A stretch of DNA of 64,000 nt from Pseudoalteromonas ulvae UL12 (GTDB lineage Bacteria; Pseudomonadota; Gammaproteobacteria; Enterobacterales; Alteromonadaceae): NCBI RefSeq assembly GCF_014925405.1, contig NZ_AQHJ01000030.1, positions 62,001-126,000 on the forward strand. The letters run 5' to 3'. A program made the translations under genes and the position numbers. Shown here one piece after another: positions 26,179 to 34,349 of this stretch (position 1 is the stretch's first letter; every line of letters begins with the position of its first letter). The notes under the pieces are model-generated. The model worked only from the letters and a program-made list of their open reading frames with translations, was not told where the DNA came from and did not search any database.

Positions 26179-28605
26179 ATGAGCATTTTGGAACAATTAA
26201 TTATTTCAATAAGAACAAAAGCGACTCGATTATTTTGGCTCCACTTTGTTAGTTATAGTGCTGGATTAGCAGCAGTTATCTTGTTGGCTTTATTTGTAAA
26301 GTATGAGCTTTCTTATGATAGTAAGCAGCCGGATAAACAGCAGGTTTATAGGGCGCACGTCGATTTTACAAGTTTTGGTTTCGATACATTAATGCCGATG
26401 CGAGATTTAGCGGTGGCGAAAGCATTGCTAAACGATACTGATGTTGAAGATGTGTTTGGTTTAATACCTGCTGAATTTATGGGGTATGTAGGTCACCACT
26501 TTAATACAGAAGTAAGTCATGTAGGCGCAAACAATGGCGACACTAAGGTGAAGCTAAAAAACGTATATTTTGCATCAAGTAACTTATCGCGGTTTATTAA
26601 CTTAGATGTTATACGTGGAGATATAAACGAGGTGTTGAATACACCTAATCAACTCGCGATTAGTGAGTCTGAAGCGATCAGGCTGTTTTCTGATATTGAT
26701 GTAATAGGTGAGAGGCTAACCGCAGAAGAGCAAAACTACACAATTGGCGCTGTATTTAAAGACTTACCTGCGCAAACTCACTTTGCGTTTGACGTACTCA
26801 TCGCTTTTCCAACCACACTTGAGAAACAACCCCATGGTTACGTTTATATAAAAACAGCAGTAGATACAAATATTGAGGAACTTGAGGCGAAATTATTCGA
26901 GCAATATTTAAAAACAAAGTCAGCAGAGCACAAAACGGTGCAATATAAATTAATAAATATCACTGATATTTATTTAAAAGGTCGCTCCACTTATGAAATG
27001 AAAGCGCCTGGGTCAATCACTGCGGTTGCCATTGCGAGCGGACTTATTTTCATTATTTTTTTGCAAATAACCTGTAATTTTATCAACTTTAATTTAGTCA
27101 GTGTTGGCAAGGCTGCTAAGCAAATAGCGATTAAAAAGGCGATTGGTGCCAGTCGAGGTCAATTGTTTCGCCTATTTATAGTTGAGTCAATTGTGCTCAC
27201 AGGTTTTGCCGTAATGTTGTCTTTGGCATTTGTAGAGCTGAGTCATGTTTATTTTAACCAGCTTGTTGAATCGCATATCTCTTTTGTGCTTGATAAATCA
27301 ATGGTATGGATGGCTATTTTGATAACCTGTGTAATAGGTTTATTTAATGGTGTATATGCAGGCTTAGTGGTTGCAAATGTTGATGTAAAACTATTGGTAA
27401 GAACACATTATCAGTATCATTTGGGGTTATTCGTCAAAGGCATACTGAGCTTTCAAGCGGGTTTAGCCACTTTTATATTTATTGTATTTGTTATTGCTCA
27501 GTTGCAGCTTGAGTTTGTTGCTAACATGGATGTGGGTTATCAAACCAAAAATAGACTCATCGTTAAAAACATTCCAACCACACAACTTTTTGATGAAAAT
27601 AACACACGCGTAATATCAGCAATTAGTAAGTTACCTGGCGTTATTTCAGCTACGGCTACCGACATAAATCTGACTGAGCAAGTTCGCGGAGGCGTGCAAC
27701 TAACTTGGCCAAATGGCCAGGTAGTTGATGGGGTTGCCCCCTCTGTTGTAACCAGCTTTGATGTGGTAACAGCATTAGGGCTTAAATTGTTAGCAGGTAG
27801 AGGTTTTAGTCGCGACTTTCAAAGTGACTGGTTTGAAAAGCAGGCGGATGGCTCTGAGCACGTTGCGTTAATTGTCACTGAGTCTATGGTAAGTTTAGCG
27901 GGATATGAGTCAGTGCAGCAAGTGATCGGTATGACGCTCAGTAATGCTGAAGCTAACTTAAGTGCCACGATTGTTGGTGTTGTTGCTGATGTAAAAGTTG
28001 GCTCGGCTAAACATAAAATGACACCGCTTTCTTTCAACCTAGGGCGAAACTATTTGCCAAATGGTTATGGCAATATTGTTATAAAATTAAGTGATGACGC
28101 TTCATTCAATGATTTAAAAACACAGATCCCTGCTTTATTAAAGTCGCGCTTTGCAATTTTTGATACTGAAGTGAACCGATTTGACGATGATTATGCAAAA
28201 AATTATAAAAATGAGCACAGGATAACAACCTTATCAAAATGGTTATTAATTTTGAGCACATCGCTAACCATTATTAGCCTTGCCGTATTGGTATCTCAGA
28301 CAGTACTTTCACAACAAAAAGAGTTGGCGATTAAAAAGGTTTTGGGGGCAACAGCCGCTCAGTTGGTAACAGCAGTGAGTGTGTCTTATTTAAAACTTGT
28401 GTCATTGAGTTTAGTAGTAAGCATACCGCTCGCTTACTGGTTAACGAATAACTGGTTAAGCAGTTTTAACGACCGCATAGGGCAACCTATTTGGGTTTAT
28501 GGTTTATCAGCATTGGTTGTAGCTGCGATTACTTGGCTGACCGTTGCAAGTCTTGCATTTAAAGCCGCCAGCACAAGGCCATCGCTTGTTTTACGCAATG
28601 AGTAG
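26179..28605 (+). CDS. FtsX/MacB-type ABC transporter permease (second copy)
   Basis: A paralogue of the preceding permease, about 808 residues and more AT-rich. It has the same domain plan. The first coupling motif is altered (AAKQIAIKKAIGASRGQLFRLF) and so is the second (QQKELAIKKVLGATAAQLV). In both, the 'E-V-G-(V/I)-R-K' core is replaced by (Q/L)-A-I-K-K. The last ~25 residues are nearly identical to the first copy (TWLTVASLAFKAASTRPSL). The ATG at 26179 is used, but AAAAGG touches it directly. The TTG at 26188, nine bases on, has a better-spaced site and is a serious alternative start. Possibly the two copies form a heterodimer. Confidence 0.88.
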   Translation: MSILEQLIISIRTKATRLFWLHFVSYSAGLAAVILLALFVKYELSYDSKQPDKQQVYRAHVDFTSFGFDTLMPMRDLAVAKALLNDTDVEDVFGLIPAEFMGYVGHHFNTEVSHVGANNGDTKVKLKNVYFASSNLSRFINLDVIRGDINEVLNTPNQLAISESEAIRLFSDIDVIGERLTAEEQNYTIGAVFKDLPAQTHFAFDVLIAFPTTLEKQPHGYVYIKTAVDTNIEELEAKLFEQYLKTKSAEHKTVQYKLINITDIYLKGRSTYEMKAPGSITAVAIASGLIFIIFLQITCNFINFNLVSVGKAAKQIAIKKAIGASRGQLFRLFIVESIVLTGFAVMLSLAFVELSHVYFNQLVESHISFVLDKSMVWMAILITCVIGLFNGVYAGLVVANVDVKLLVRTHYQYHLGLFVKGILSFQAGLATFIFIVFVIAQLQLEFVANMDVGYQTKNRLIVKNIPTTQLFDENNTRVISAISKLPGVISATATDINLTEQVRGGVQLTWPNGQVVDGVAPSVVTSFDVVTALGLKLLAGRGFSRDFQSDWFEKQADGSEHVALIVTESMVSLAGYESVQQVIGMTLSNAEANLSATIVGVVADVKVGSAKHKMTPLSFNLGRNYLPNGYGNIVIKLSDDASFNDLKTQIPALLKSRFAIFDTEVNRFDDDYAKNYKNEHRITTLSKWLLILSTSLTIISLAVLVSQTVLSQQKELAIKKVLGATAAQLVTAVSVSYLKLVSLSLVVSIPLAYWLTNNWLSSFNDRIGQPIWVYGLSALVVAAITWLTVASLAFKAASTRPSLVLRNE

Positions 28606-28628
28606 ATAAGTAAACAACGTCGCAACGA

Positions 28629-28653
28629 AGGCCTTTTGTTCAATAAAAGGCCT
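28629..28653. terminator. Hairpin after the efflux operon
   Basis: A perfect 9-bp stem (AGGCCTTTT/AAAAGGCCT) with a 7-nt loop begins 24 bases after the last permease stop. It lacks a long U-run on the + strand; its role as a terminator is inferred from position. Confidence 0.55.
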
Positions 28654-28654
28654 G

Positions 28655-28716
28655 TTGTCGCCATAAATGCCGACCTACGAGATGTGTATTGAGGTGATGT
28701 AGGTCGTACTTTGGTG
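28655..28716. repeat. REP element pair (second genomic site)
   Basis: TTGTCGCCATAAATGCCGACCTACGA at 28655-28680 and a degenerate inverted partner (TGTAGGTCGTACTTTGGTG) at about 28698-28716 match the REPs around the RAYT gene at 16.6-18.5 kb. They lie between convergent genes, as REPs usually do. Confidence 0.75.
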
Positions 28717-29253
28717 TTAAATATTTCTGATCTTTATTGCTGGGTTCCCAGCCACGAGGGTATTAGCTGCAACATCTTTAGTCACTATCGACCCTGCGCC
28801 CACGACAGCGTTATCACCAATCGACACCCCTGCGAGCACGATCACTCCCGCACCAATCCACACGTTATTGCCAATAGCTATCGGTGCGGCAAAGTTTTCT
28901 TTTTTGAGTCGTTCTGCAGGATTCACTGCATGAGAAACCGCTAAAAGCTGAACATTTGGGCCAATTAAACAATCAGCACCGATGGTAATTGCGCCTTCAG
29001 CGGTAGGGGCATCAAGCACAGTGCAGTTAATATTAATGAAGGTACGATCACCAATGCTGATGTGACTGCCGTAATCGCAATGAAATTGCGGCTCGATCAT
29101 CACATGCTCACCGCAATCAGCAAACAAGGTTTTGATTCGCTTTAAATTACCTTTGCTCGGGCTTTTGGCAAACATTCGACATGTTTCATGGCTAAGCTTA
29201 CGGGCGTTGATAAGTTCTGGGGTTAAGCTGTTAAAGGGAGTCAGTTTAGGCAT
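28717..29253 (-). CDS. Hexapeptide-repeat sugar O-acetyltransferase (Maa/NodL/LacA type)
   Basis: A 178-residue trimeric left-handed beta-helix enzyme that transfers acetyl from acetyl-CoA to a sugar hydroxyl. Hexapeptide repeats run from about residue 60 to the end (GSHISIGDRTFININCTVLD, ITIGADCLIGPNVQLLAVSHAV, IGNNVWIGAGVIVLAGVSIGDNAVVGAGSIVTKDV). The conserved active-site His is in VSHAV. The ending LVAGNPAIKIRNI is typical. The start is uncertain: ATG 29253 was used; a TTG at 29295 would add 14 residues. The sugar substrate is unknown. Confidence 0.88.
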   Translation of the reverse strand: MPKLTPFNSLTPELINARKLSHETCRMFAKSPSKGNLKRIKTLFADCGEHVMIEPQFHCDYGSHISIGDRTFININCTVLDAPTAEGAITIGADCLIGPNVQLLAVSHAVNPAERLKKENFAAPIAIGNNVWIGAGVIVLAGVSIGDNAVVGAGSIVTKDVAANTLVAGNPAIKIRNI

Positions 29254-29481
29254 GGGGTTATCGTACAAGCATTGGTTGGCTTTATGATAAAGCAATCCCT
29301 GATGGTCACCAACTAGTTAACCATCATCAGAGGGACAATAAACGCTGCCTGAAGGGTTCGGCTAAAAGCGTATTTCTCTTTGTTGAGCAGTATTTACTTA
29401 TAATGCTAGGCTACACACTGCTCGGGGCGATAAAAATGCGTTTATCTCGAACAAAATTTAACCGCGAAAGTTCAACAACCC

Positions 29482-30162
29482 CTAGTTGTTAAGAGGCTCT
29501 TTAACCAACTCCAGTGTCATGGCAGCATGAGGAGATAATAACGATAAATACTGTTCGCTATTAAATTTAATAAAGATTTTTTGCCACTTTTGCTGAGAAA
29601 AAGAACCAATCACCATGGAGACTTTGCCAAAAATATCGTGTCCATCGACATTTATTTTCACCAGATCACCAATAGAGCCCATGTTATCTGGTTTGTTTGG
29701 CACTAAAAATGAGAACTCATTGGCGCTTGAGTGTTTGAGTAAGTAGCCAATCGGCTCGTTGGGTTTAATAATGCCACTTTGGCTGCGCGAATGGAAAAAA
29801 TAGCCGCTATCGGGAGAGTGAAAATCAATCGATTGTAAATTTGCAGGGTCGCCCATCACTTCTAATGATAATAATGGTTGATTCTTGACCGCCTTTTGAC
29901 CTGCTTGCAGCAGTTGTTTTTTGACCATAACAGGTTGGGCTATAACCAAGGGGTGGTAATTATCGGCAGAAATTTTAATTTGATTATTGTTTTGAAATAC
30001 AAACGCGACCAAAATTGAGGCAATTAAAGCCATGAACAGTAAAATAGGTAAGGTGAACAACGCTTTTTTTATTTTAGCGACGTGATTAGCATTGAGGTTC
30101 ATTGTTTGTGTGGCGTAATGCGACTCAAGGGACTCTTTATTGGTAACGTTACTAACAGACAT
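29482..30162 (-). CDS. Small HlyD-like membrane protein
   Basis: A 226-residue protein with a cytoplasmic N-terminus, one membrane helix at about residues 33-55 (ALFTLPILLFMALIASILVAFVF) and a periplasmic part with lipoyl-like half motifs (QPVMVKKQLLQAGQKAVKNQPLLSLEV, IDFHSPDSGYFFHSRSQSG) and a short barrel-like C-terminus. It lacks the coiled-coil hairpin of full adaptors. It resembles the core of HlyD/NHLM-type secretion adaptors, but the family assignment is inference. The ATG has an AGGAAGG site. It is divergent from the winged-helix sensor gene at 30577, and no ABC exporter gene lies next to it. Confidence 0.7.
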   Translation of the reverse strand: MSVSNVTNKESLESHYATQTMNLNANHVAKIKKALFTLPILLFMALIASILVAFVFQNNNQIKISADNYHPLVIAQPVMVKKQLLQAGQKAVKNQPLLSLEVMGDPANLQSIDFHSPDSGYFFHSRSQSGIIKPNEPIGYLLKHSSANEFSFLVPNKPDNMGSIGDLVKINVDGHDIFGKVSMVIGSFSQQKWQKIFIKFNSEQYLSLLSPHAAMTLELVKEPLNN

Positions 30163-30576
30163 GATGTGAACCTTCCTGTTTAAAGTATTAACTAATCCAT
30201 GAAAGGGCTATAACACAGCAGCCCTTGTAAAATAAAAAAGGCGTAATCTAAAGTAGATTAAATGTACGCCAAACTTAGGGAAACCTTTCTTCATCCGTTA
30301 GTGCTATTTTTTAATCAATGCATTTTCAATCACAAAAAAGCGTGTAAAAATTGCCTAAAAAAAGTCTATACAGGAAGTTACCTAAAATTAACCTATATCA
30401 CTATAGGAACAATAATCGCGATGTGATTTGTCTGTAATGAACGTGTAACTTATTTAATTTTCAATAGGTTAACTCAATTTTTATTTGTGCTGATGATGTT
30501 AGTAAATGTGGGACGTTTAAGTTACTATTGTCGTTGGTTAAATTTATTAATAAAAACAATAATAAAAGGGTAGTCA
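30163..30576. promoter_or_regulatory. Divergent control region with dyads
   Basis: AT-rich spacer between the HlyD-like gene and the winged-helix sensor gene. A nested inverted repeat at 30240-30270 (GGCGTA...TACGCC around TAATCTA-AAG-TAGATTA) and a CCTATA-TCAC-TATAGG dyad at about 30391-30407 look like operator sites. No gene was found in it. The sensor protein may bind here; this is inferred. Confidence 0.5.
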
Positions 30577-32706
30577 GTGATTCAGATAGGTCGCTACCAA
30601 TTAGATGAAGAAGAAATGGTTCTCATTGGTGATGGCCAGCGCGTGCTATTGGAGCCAAAAGTCTTCGAGGTATTGACATACTTTTGCCAAAATCATAATC
30701 GCTATATTTCGATGACTGAATTACACGAGACCATCTGGCAAGGTCGGTGTGTATCTGATGCAGCGGTAAGGCGCATTATTAGTAAAATTCGTCTTCTTGT
30801 GAATGACGACCACAAAAACCCCACTTATATCCAATCCTTACCTAAGCGCGGTTATAAATTAATTTGCGCAATTGAATATGATGTATCACTGACTGAAAAC
30901 CTTGCTGACGAACCAAACGTTGAAGCACAGTTATCTGATGAAGTGACAGTGAGTGAACATGTTTCAGCTGCAGAAACCAATGATCTAAATGGCGAAACAA
31001 ATCAGGAGCTTGCGGCACATAACCCAACAAGCACAGACAATGTCAAAAAAACCAGATTCAAGCCTTTTTGGATTTTATTCGGTGTTATTTTTATGGCTGT
31101 GGTGGCATATGCAGCTAAAACATGGCTGTTACCCGCCTCAATCACGACACAAGTCGTAAATACATTGCCGGGTGATAAAATTGCGGTCACTCAATCTGCA
31201 GATGGACAATACCTTGCGTTTTCTGGCCAAATGAGTGAAGAATCAGGTTTTCAAATTTATGTAAAACATCAATCTGATTTTGATTTTAAACCGATAACTC
31301 AACAAGCGCACTTACCCGGCGCGCTGGCATTTTCAGCGGATAACCAGTTTTTGTACTTTTCAGATTCGACGCAGAATGCTTCTTTGTTATATCGAATTAA
31401 TATTCAGAACGGTGAAAATGAAGCTGAGGTTATCGCTGAAAACTACTACTTCATCTCAGATCTATTTTCTGCAAGAACTAAAGGTGGTGTTTTTTTCGCG
31501 GCACGAGAAAGCGCGACAAGTCCTTTTTTGATTTATCAATATGATGCAACTAACCAAAGAGTTTCTACAATAACTTCTTCTTCTCAAGCCGAAAGTCTTG
31601 ATATAAAAGGTGATATCTCTTTTGATGGCACAAAACTAGCTGTACTTAGAACAAATCGGCTCAGTCATAGTGATGAAATTCGAGTAATAGATTTAAAAAG
31701 CAAAGAAGTGATAACTCGAAAGCAAGTGTCAGGAGGTGTTTTTGATATTGCGTGGGAAAATGCCTCTAATATATTGGTTTTGAGAAGAAAATTTTTGAAT
31801 AAATTCAATGTGTTTACTGGTGGTGAAGCGACGAAATTTAAGTTAGAACAAGAGTTGCTGAATATAGACTCGAATAGTCAAAGAGTTATCTCAATTAACT
31901 TAGGTTTAAAACAAAAATTATTTTTAGAGAAATCGCTGCCTTTTTCAGAGTTGGAAACTAAGCGTGTCCTCACAAAAGATATTTATCAAATGAGGTATTT
32001 TGGTGATAGAACGCTTGCACTTTTGAAGGAGAAGGGGGTCACTCAACTTGGCTTTATTGGCGTTGATACTGATCAGTTTGATTCTATTTTAGCGACGGAA
32101 TATAAACTGCGAGTGCTTGATGTTGCTATTTCGAAAAATCAAATTTTAGTAAAAATAAATCGGCGCTTTGCTTTGTTTGATCCTATTAATATAGGCTTAG
32201 AATATATTACTACTGGAGATGATATTGTTAGCGATGCTGCATTTTCGGACGATGGTCACAAAGTTTTATTTACGACGAAGAATTATGAGCAATGGCATGT
32301 GAGCACCTTTGATATCGAGAGTAAAATAGTTACACCATTAATTTTAGATGCTCGGTATGTGCGACCGTTTGGTAAAAATTACATTATCGGTAATGCTGAA
32401 GGTGAGATGTTCTATTACGAGACTGAGAGTCGACGAAAAGTAGCCCTTAATCAAAAGTTATCAAAGGAGCCAAATACGCAGTGGCTTGTCAGAGATAACT
32501 TTATATATTGGAGTTCACACGATTTAGTTCATACGAATTTTTACCAATTGGATATTAAGGACATTGAAAATCCAATTTTGAGTAAGCAACAATTTAAATA
32601 TACGCAAGTTAGTCCAGATTTTTCGATTGATGCCAACAATGAAAGTTTTTTAATGTCGCAAACTAAAAATATGACCTCAGAAGTCCTTGAGGTGTTAATT
32701 AAGTAA
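30577..32706 (+). CDS. Winged-helix membrane regulator with TolB-like propeller (CadC/ToxR-like)
   Basis: A 709-residue one-component regulator. The N-terminal OmpR/PhoB-type winged helix (residues 1-100: RVLLEPKVFEVLTYFCQNHNR, VSDAAVRRIISKIR, YIQSLPKRGYKLI) is in the cytoplasm. A low-complexity acidic linker and a membrane helix at about 163-185 (FWILFGVIFMAVVAYAAKTW) follow. The large periplasmic domain has WD40/TolB-like blade repeats (YLAFSGQMSEESGFQIYVK and similar). The GTG start has an AAAAGGG ribosome-binding site. It is divergent from the HlyD-like gene and upstream of the small cysteine peptide at 32843, so either may be its target. The ligand is unknown. Confidence 0.88.
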   Translation: MIQIGRYQLDEEEMVLIGDGQRVLLEPKVFEVLTYFCQNHNRYISMTELHETIWQGRCVSDAAVRRIISKIRLLVNDDHKNPTYIQSLPKRGYKLICAIEYDVSLTENLADEPNVEAQLSDEVTVSEHVSAAETNDLNGETNQELAAHNPTSTDNVKKTRFKPFWILFGVIFMAVVAYAAKTWLLPASITTQVVNTLPGDKIAVTQSADGQYLAFSGQMSEESGFQIYVKHQSDFDFKPITQQAHLPGALAFSADNQFLYFSDSTQNASLLYRINIQNGENEAEVIAENYYFISDLFSARTKGGVFFAARESATSPFLIYQYDATNQRVSTITSSSQAESLDIKGDISFDGTKLAVLRTNRLSHSDEIRVIDLKSKEVITRKQVSGGVFDIAWENASNILVLRRKFLNKFNVFTGGEATKFKLEQELLNIDSNSQRVISINLGLKQKLFLEKSLPFSELETKRVLTKDIYQMRYFGDRTLALLKEKGVTQLGFIGVDTDQFDSILATEYKLRVLDVAISKNQILVKINRRFALFDPINIGLEYITTGDDIVSDAAFSDDGHKVLFTTKNYEQWHVSTFDIESKIVTPLILDARYVRPFGKNYIIGNAEGEMFYYETESRRKVALNQKLSKEPNTQWLVRDNFIYWSSHDLVHTNFYQLDIKDIENPILSKQQFKYTQVSPDFSIDANNESFLMSQTKNMTSEVLEVLIK

Positions 32707-32842
32707 CTTCTAGTTATATTTATAAAATAACCAATAAGTTTGATGTTAGTTACGCATAAGTTATTGTGAAAATTGTTGGATAGCCTTAAGTTTGACTTAG
32801 AACTACTTTCGGAAATAACTTAAATTAAGAAGGTTAATAATT

Positions 32843-33007
32843 ATGCTACATCAACTTATCATTTCTGTGTTACTGCCTTTAGTAACATCTATGACTCCTG
32901 TATCAAATGAGCCTGTCGTGGTTGAAGACTCGCAAGTTCAAGATGTATGTTATCTTTCACCTGGTTTGTGTGAATGGCGTGCAAAGAGCGAAGCTAACAA
33001 CGGCTAA
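32843..33007 (+). CDS. Small secreted peptide with two cysteines
   Basis: A 54-residue gene. The start (ATG 32843) has an AAGAAGG ribosome-binding site 9 bases upstream, a clear sign of translation. The N-terminus is hydrophobic (HQLIISVLLPLVTSMTP), like a signal or leader segment. The C-terminal part is acidic to neutral with two cysteines spaced by six residues (DVCYLSPGLCEW) and a tail ending EANNG. I recognise no family. It could be a secreted factor, a toxin or a modified-peptide precursor. It follows the winged-helix sensor gene by about 135 bases on the same strand. Confidence 0.6.
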   Translation: MLHQLIISVLLPLVTSMTPVSNEPVVVEDSQVQDVCYLSPGLCEWRAKSEANNG

Positions 33008-33448
33008 TTTGCTCTACCTTTATTTTTGAAATCGGCTGCGTAGTAATGTGCGTTGCCTTGTTAAAGCGGTGGCCGCTAAGTGGAGCTACCTCCAATCGCT
33101 CCTTGATGTGGTATCGCTTTAACTAAAACGACTAATGTAATTTTTAATTTACTGATTTGGGCTGCATCGCCTCGCTTTTTGTCAATGCCCATAGCAAGAA
33201 GCAACTGAGTGTGATGTGTTTAAATGAGTACGAAGTACCTAAAATTCAGTATTAGTCATTGTATACATCCATCCTACAACGATGTTTCAAATTCAAAGCG
33301 CATTTATTGCGCTTTTTTTGATCGTTTGCTTGCCATTTCATTCGTTTCATTTAAACTCTCTTTTCTTTCGAACCGAAACTTAAGGCTTTCGTTTTAAGCT
33401 TTGTTGTTCTTTTTGGTTATTTTCTCTATTGGTGATGGTTATTATTTT
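33008..33448. other. Non-coding spacer before the DeoR-type regulator gene
   Basis: No gene was found over 440 bases. It contains a terminator at 33295-33319 and two CTTTC pentamers at 33365 and 33386, 21 bases apart (about two helix turns), just upstream of the regulator. Operators of the related AgaR regulator contain CTTTC/GAAAG pentamers, so an autoregulatory site is possible. Confidence 0.5.
33295..33319 (+). terminator. Rho-independent terminator
   Basis: An 8-bp stem (AAAGCGCA/TGCGCTTT) with a 5-nt loop is followed by TTTT. It lies between the small peptide gene and the DeoR-type regulator gene. Confidence 0.8.
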
Positions 33449-34222
33449 ATGACTAAACGAAATACCCAGCAGCGTCGTCATACTATTTTAAGCCGTGTAA
33501 ATCAGCATGGTGAAGTGAGTGTGGATGAGTTAGCTGTCGAATTTGAAACATCAGAAGTTACGATTCGAAAGGATTTAACCGCACTTGAAAAAAGCGGCTT
33601 ATTATTGCGTCGCTATGGCGGTGCGATGGCCTTGCCGCAAGAAATCGTTGCAAAAAGCAACGATAAACGCGACTCCCTTCGCAAAATGGCCATCGCTAAA
33701 GCGGCAGCAGCACTGATTAAAGATCATAACCGCATCATTATTGATAGCGGCCGTACCACAGCAGCACTGATCCCCGAACTGGCTTCAAAGCGTGGTTTAG
33801 TGGTGATGACCAATGCAATTAATGTTGCTAACCGTTTATTATCAATCGAAAACGAGCCGACATTATTGATGACCGGTGGCACGTGGGATCCGCATTCTGA
33901 GTCATTTCAAGGGCAAGTTGCCGAAAACGTCTTGCGCTCATACGACTTTGATCAGCTCTTTATCGGTGCTGATGGCATTGATGTTGAAAGAGGCACTACT
34001 ACCTTTAACGAATTAATAGGCTTAAGCCAAGTGATGGCTGATGCCGCACGAGAGGTAATTGTGTTAGTCGAGTCGGACAAGATTGGTCGAAAAATTCCTA
34101 ATTTAGAACTGCCTTGGAGCAAAGTGACCACGCTTATTACCGACAGCCACTTAGCACAAGAGATGCGCACTGCGATAAGCAACTGCGGTGTGCAATTAAT
34201 TTGCGCAGAAATAAACGAATAA
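33449..34222 (+). CDS. DeoR-family regulator upstream of glmS
   Basis: A 257-residue repressor. The N-terminal helix-turn-helix (QQRRHTILSRVNQHGEVSVDELAVEFETSEVTIRKDLTALEKSG, read in parts) is the DeoR signature. The C-terminal sugar-phosphate sensor domain has DSGRTTAALIPEL and MTNAINVANRLL, then LFIGADGID. Gammaproteobacteria often carry such a regulator next to glmS, and it is expected to respond to glucosamine-6-phosphate or related amino-sugar phosphates. ATG 33449 was chosen over 33401, because the longer frame adds an unrelated hydrophobic leader. The gene stops about 130 bases before glmS. Confidence 0.88.
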   Translation: MTKRNTQQRRHTILSRVNQHGEVSVDELAVEFETSEVTIRKDLTALEKSGLLLRRYGGAMALPQEIVAKSNDKRDSLRKMAIAKAAAALIKDHNRIIIDSGRTTAALIPELASKRGLVVMTNAINVANRLLSIENEPTLLMTGGTWDPHSESFQGQVAENVLRSYDFDQLFIGADGIDVERGTTTFNELIGLSQVMADAAREVIVLVESDKIGRKIPNLELPWSKVTTLITDSHLAQEMRTAISNCGVQLICAEINE

Positions 34223-34349
34223 CCCAAATAAAGTGATGCATGTGCATGCATTGTTTTATTGAATATTTTAATTAAATCGTTTTTTAGTAATAAGCAGCCG
34301 ACAACACTGCCACTAAAAATCAAACACATACCGTGCAGGAGAACAAACT

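Noticed and set aside
29370..29410. TATAAT-containing promoter in the spacer downstream of the HlyD-like gene
   Set aside because: No matching -35 box at proper distance and no gene downstream on that strand.
3294..33448. Integrative island with integrase and att sites
   Set aside because: No integrase, tRNA gene or flanking direct repeat was found; the accessory character rests on gene content only.
33401..33448. N-terminal extension of the DeoR-type regulator
   Set aside because: The extra residues are hydrophobic and unlike the family, which begins just before the helix-turn-helix; the ATG at 33449 fits.
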